Part shown: piece after piece, positions 5,854 to 8,237 of the stretch | How the letters are laid out: each line of letters opens with the position of its first letter | Position numbering within the stretch: the stretch's first letter is position 1 | Assembly: GCA_007118195.1 (NCBI GenBank) | Contig: SKSA01000110.1 | Span: 1-8,237 of the forward strand | Source: Anaerobacillus sp. | Lineage (GTDB): Bacteria > Bacillota > Bacilli > Bacillales > Anaerobacillaceae | Length of the DNA stretch: 8,237 nucleotides | Direction of reading: 5' to 3' | The notes under the pieces: model-generated | Told to the model about the DNA's origin: nothing | What the model saw: the letters and a program-made list of their open reading frames with translations, nothing else | Database searches by the model: none | Translations under genes and position numbers: made by a program

Positions 5854-6588
5854 TGATACTTCCTCCTCTATTATTGTCCCTTCTTCTTCTACCATACTTG
5901 AGCGAACCGATAATTTAACATGATAATTTTTGGCAAATTCTACCGCCCTCGGGTGTAAAACACCGGCTCCTAAATTTGCTAGCTCTAGCATTTCATCGTA
6001 AGAAATAGAACTTAACTTTCTTGCTCCTTTTACTACCCGCGGGTCCGTCGTAAATACTCCTGTAACATCTGTAAAAATGTCACAACGGTCTGCTTTAAGG
6101 CCTGCTGCCAAGGCAACCGCAGTAGTATCTGAGCCACCTCTTCCTAACGTCGTGATTTCTCCATCATCTGTAACACCTTGAAACCCTGCGACAATGACAA
6201 TTTTCCCGGCAGCTAAATGGCTTGAAATTCTTGTCTCATTAAAATTATTAATACGAGCATCGCTATGGCACGGTTCAGTAATAATACCCGCCTGCCAACC
6301 TGTTAAAGACACGGCATCATAACCTTTTTCTTGAAGAGCCATCACCAAAAGTGAGATCGTCACTTGCTCGCCCGTCGTTAGCAACATGTCCATCTCTCTC
6401 TTACTTGGCTTTTGAGAAATCCCTTTCGCCAACGATACTAATTCATCTGTGGATTTCCCCATTGCCGACACAACGACAACTACTTTGTCACCATTGTTAA
6501 CTGTGTTAATCACTCTATTAGCAACATTTTTTATTCTTTCAATACTACCTACCGATGTCCCACCGAACTTCTGAACAACTATCCCCAT
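5350..6588 (-). CDS. lysC: Aspartokinase II, lysine-sensitive (LysC, 412 aa)
   Basis: Phosphorylates aspartate, the first step towards lysine, diaminopimelate, threonine and methionine; cytoplasmic. The kinase domain opens with VQKFGGTSVG (K7 for substrate binding), then VVVVVSAMGKSTDE, TGEQVT, the nucleotide-binding GRGGSDTT (150-156), FTDVTGVFTTDPR, and the hinge ELANLGAGVLHPRAVEFA. Two ACT regulatory domains occupy about residues 255-405, including the VSIVGSGM and VSTSEIKVS blocks, the usual lysine-binding part. Length matches B. subtilis LysC (about 408 aa). An in-frame ATG at 6606 would add six residues and has GGGGAT upstream; I prefer 6588 because the family begins MGxxVQKFGG and AAAGGA lies 9 nt upstream. 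Behind a lysine riboswitch and terminator, so transcribed when lysine is low. A second internal start makes the beta subunit. All kinase motifs are intact. Confidence 0.96.
   Translation of the reverse strand: MGIVVQKFGGTSVGSIERIKNVANRVINTVNNGDKVVVVVSAMGKSTDELVSLAKGISQKPSKREMDMLLTTGEQVTISLLVMALQEKGYDAVSLTGWQAGIITEPCHSDARINNFNETRISSHLAAGKIVIVAGFQGVTDDGEITTLGRGGSDTTAVALAAGLKADRCDIFTDVTGVFTTDPRVVKGARKLSSISYDEMLELANLGAGVLHPRAVEFAKNYHVKLSVRSSMVEEEGTIIEEEVSMEENLVVRGLAFESNVTKISVCSMPNNLSGLSNLFTTLAANNINVDIIIQNVSESENTNISFSIHSEKLAETLEVLEANRKQLQFEEVRYESGLAKVSIVGSGMISNPGVAGQMFKVLSDNGIFIKMVSTSEIKVSTVLDQSDMVKAVEVLHEAFDLANVKIPQINA
5862..5867 (-). promoter_or_regulatory. Internal ribosome binding site for the LysC beta subunit
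   Basis: Perfect AGGAGG inside the lysC coding sequence, 8 nt before the ATG at 5853; stronger than the AAAGGA in front of the full-length start. Confidence 0.75.
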
Positions 6589-6638
6589 CTTTTCCCATCC
6601 TTTCATTTTTTCATCCCCAAAAACCCTATCTCAGACGC

Positions 6639-6677
6639 AAAAAAGCATCAGTAAGGAAAACTCCTCACTGATGCTTT
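6639..6677 (-). terminator. Riboswitch-controlled terminator in the lysC leader
   Basis: Minus strand: AAAGCATCAGTGAGGA (6677-6662) pairs with TCCTTACTGATGCTTT (6657-6642) through 16 bp with one G-U pair and a GTTT loop, followed by six T (6644-6639). The GUGAGG of the left arm (6668-6663) is also complementary to UCUCAC (6764-6759) at the 3' side of aptamer helix P1, giving the expected antiterminator when lysine is absent. Confidence 0.93.
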
Positions 6678-6718
6678 AACTTATATTTGTTAAAACAATA
6701 TAGAAACTATTAAAAGGT

Positions 6719-6750
6719 TGTTCGAGATAATCGAACATCGCTTTATGTTC
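6719..6750 (-). promoter_or_regulatory. Two mutually exclusive hairpins between lysine aptamer and terminator
   Basis: In the minus-strand RNA, AUGUUCGA (6738-6731 with neighbours) can pair either with GAACAU upstream (6750-6745) or with UCGAACA downstream (6725-6719). Both cannot form together. May be part of the riboswitch expression platform or simply a spacer. Confidence 0.4.
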
Positions 6751-6758
6751 CCGCTATT

Positions 6759-6942
6759 GTGAGATAGTTCTCCACACAACCTTTGGGCTAGTTGTGTGAC
6801 AGCCCTACACTTATTCAATGTAGGTCCAGCATAATTAATAGTGAGTTACTAATTATACTTCGGCAAATTCCCCTTTCTGTGATCTTCACTGGACCTCATC
6901 GCCCTCCGAAAACATACTTATGGTTTTTGCACCTCTACCACC
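6759..6942 (-). ncRNA. Lysine riboswitch (L box) aptamer controlling lysC
   Basis: The minus strand carries the conserved L-box elements in order: AGAGGTGC (6936-6929), AAAGGGGA followed by GCCGAAGT, a 13-bp P3-like stem flanking ACTCAC, GCTGGACC, and the hairpin CCTACA/TGTAGG with TTGAATAAG loop, then GGCTGTC. A further 8-bp stem CACACAAC/GTTGTGTG (6773-6780 with 6791-6798) precedes the 3' side of P1, CTATC (6767-6763), which pairs with GGTAG (6939-6935). Lysine binding should stabilise P1, free the terminator and switch lysC off. Helices were drawn by eye; naming of individual helices is approximate. Confidence 0.95.
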
Positions 6943-6978
6943 ACTTCTACTGAAGTATTGGATATTTAATTATTAAAG

Positions 6979-7007
6979 AGTTTAACAGAAACTCATTTTA
7001 ATTTCAA
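6979..7007 (-). promoter_or_regulatory. Promoter of lysC
   Basis: Minus strand TTGAAA (7007-7002), 17 bp, TAAACT (6984-6979) with TG one base before the -10 (extended -10). Transcription would start near 6972, about 30 nt before the riboswitch aptamer, as expected. Confidence 0.7.
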
Positions 7008-7071
7008 TGGTGAATTTTGAATATTGGGTTAAATTTGTTTCACTAAAATCTTCGAAGCATTACAACCATTA

Positions 7072-7099
7072 ACTCATGACTCAACACTCAGAACTCCTA
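7072..7099. repeat. Heptamer tandem repeat, four units of ACTCAnn-like sequence
   Basis: Plus strand units ACTCATG, ACTCAAC, ACTCAGA and ACTCCTA follow each other exactly at 7-nt period, with a decayed unit running into the uvrC stop codon at 7103-7101. On the minus strand it begins one base after the uvrC stop. Looks like a short intergenic simple repeat, non-coding. Confidence 0.7.
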
Positions 7100-7100
7100 A

Positions 7101-8237
7101 CTACTCCCTCAATTTTTCGACTAAAGCTTTGGCGGCTTTTTCTGGGATTCCGATATTGCGAAATTCGTCGAAACTTGCTTCTTTCATTTTTTTCACCGAA
7201 CCGAAATGTTTTAATAGTGTTCGTTTTCGTTTTTCTCCAATACCTTCAATATCGTCTAACACCGACGTAAAAAGGCTTTTACTTCGGATTTGGCGATGGA
7301 ATGTTATCGCAAAGCGGTGAACTTCATCCTGAATTCTTTGTAATAAATAAAACTCTTGACTGTCTCGCTTTAAAGGGACAACCTCTGGTGGATCTCCAAT
7401 TAATAATTGGGATGTTCGGTGTTTTTCATCTTTCGCTAAACCACAAACAGGTATTGATAGTCCTAGTTCATCTTCTATAACGCTTTGAGCAGCTGAAATT
7501 TGCCCTTTACCACCGTCAATGACGATTAAGTCAGGCATAGGTAGTTTCTCTTTTAGCTGTCTTAAATAACGCCTTCTAATCACTTCTCGCATCGACTCAT
7601 AATCATCTGGGCCTTGAACGGTACGGACTTTATATTTCCGATAACCTTTTCGATTCGGTTTTCCGTCAACGAATGAAACCATGGCTGATACCGGATCGAC
7701 GCCCTGAATATTTGAATTATCGAAGGCTTCAATGACATGAGGAGTAGAGATATTTAGTGCGTTGCCTAAATTTTCAACCGCTTTTATCGTTTTGGCTTCA
7801 TCACGTTCAATAAGCGCAAATTTTTCATTAAGAGCTGCTTCTGCATTTTTACTGGCTAACTCTACTAATTCTTTTTTCTGACCTTTTTTTGGGTGAACTG
7901 TTTTAACTTGAATGAACTCACTTGCCAAATCTTTATCTACTGAGTTCGGCAAAAAAATTTCTTTCGGTTTGATATGTTCTTTATGACTATAAAACTGTCC
8001 TAAAAACGTCAGAAACTCCTCGTCAGCCTCTTGATAAACCGGGAATATCGAAACATCCCGTTCAATGAGTTTTCCTTGCCTAATAAAAAACACTTGAACG
8101 CACATCCAACCTTTATCATATGCAAAACCAAATACGTCTCGATCAACCTCGTCAGCAATGGTGATTTTTTGTTTTTCCATCACTGCTTCAATGTGTTGAA
8201 TTTGATCACGGTATTCTTTAGCTCGTTCAAATTCGAG
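7101..8237 (-). CDS. uvrC: Excinuclease ABC subunit C (UvrC), C-terminal 378 residues (5' end beyond the right edge)
   Basis: Incision nuclease of nucleotide excision repair: with UvrA and UvrB it cuts DNA on both sides of a lesion. The visible part begins in the UvrB-interacting UVR motif ([13 protein letters not shown], first about 20 residues). The RNase H-like 5'-incision nuclease domain follows, with its catalytic residues in EAFDNS (D173 of the visible part), [10 protein letters not shown] (D241) and DEVHRF (H307). Two helix-hairpin-helix motifs end the protein, around [19 protein letters not shown] and [18 protein letters not shown]. About 220 residues, including the GIY-YIG nuclease domain for the 3' cut, should lie beyond the edge if it is the usual roughly 600 aa. 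The frame is open through the edge, so the internal GTG/ATG near 8183 is not the start. No clear intrinsic terminator follows; the next gene is lysC behind its own promoter, same strand. Confidence 0.97.
   Translation of the reverse strand, partial: LEFERAKEYRDQIQHIEAVMEKQKITIADEVDRDVFGFAYDKGWMCVQVFFIRQGKLIERDVSIFPVYQEADEEFLTFLGQFYSHKEHIKPKEIFLPNSVDKDLASEFIQVKTVHPKKGQKKELVELASKNAEAALNEKFALIERDEAKTIKAVENLGNALNISTPHVIEAFDNSNIQGVDPVSAMVSFVDGKPNRKGYRKYKVRTVQGPDDYESMREVIRRRYLRQLKEKLPMPDLIVIDGGKGQISAAQSVIEDELGLSIPVCGLAKDEKHRTSQLLIGDPPEVVPLKRDSQEFYLLQRIQDEVHRFAITFHRQIRSKSLFTSVLDDIEGIGEKRKRTLLKHFGSVKKMKEASFDEFRNIGIPEKAAKALVEKLRE

Noticed and set aside
6589..6606. In-frame ATG at 6606 as the lysC start
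   Set aside because: Possible (GGGGAT upstream) but adds six residues absent from the family; ATG at 6588 has AAAGGA upstream and matches the usual N terminus.

Overview
The window is AT-rich Gram-positive DNA and reads as chromosomal housekeeping sequence from a member of the Bacillaceae. Every recognisable product is closest, as far as I recall the families, to Bacillus proteins: a B. subtilis-type succinate dehydrogenase with a single five-helix, four-histidine cytochrome b subunit, YslB, a lysine-regulated aspartokinase II with a second internal start, and UvrC. The order uvrC - lysC - yslB - sdhCAB is the one I remember for B. subtilis. The difference is a Trk/Ktr-type potassium transporter gene inserted between yslB and sdhC. 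Species assignment is not possible by eye.

Layout, all genes on the minus strand except yslB. Positions 1-2514 hold sdhC, sdhA and the first 38 codons of sdhB (sdhB runs off the left edge), read right to left, with sdhA and sdhB overlapping by ATGA. Positions 2515-3050 are a 0.5 kb non-coding stretch with a good sigma-A promoter for sdh, a long leader of about 250 nt, a strong stem-loop in that leader, and possible upstream operator motifs. A hairpin at 3051-3084 closes the transporter gene (3134-4483). A 131-bp divergent region separates the transporter from yslB (4615-5073, plus strand). Positions 5074-5349 are the convergent gap between yslB and lysC: a strong bidirectional terminator, then two more perfect or near-perfect hairpins. 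lysC (5350-6588) follows, with an internal Shine-Dalgarno and ATG for its regulatory beta subunit. Upstream of lysC lie a terminator, a full lysine riboswitch aptamer and a promoter. A short heptamer tandem repeat sits directly behind the uvrC stop codon, and the 3' part of uvrC fills the right end.

Working together: SdhCAB is complex II, oxidising succinate in the TCA cycle and reducing menaquinone. LysC commits aspartate to the lysine/diaminopimelate branch and is controlled by lysine at transcription (riboswitch) and probably at the enzyme level (ACT domains). UvrC is the incision nuclease of nucleotide excision repair. The transporter probably imports potassium; its usual cytosolic RCK partner is not in this window.

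I found no mobile element, CRISPR array, tRNA/rRNA gene or clearly new system. The points most worth a second look are regulatory: the sdh leader stem-loop and repeated upstream motif, the alternative hairpins between the lysine aptamer and terminator, the three-hairpin region behind lysC, and the transporter insertion.
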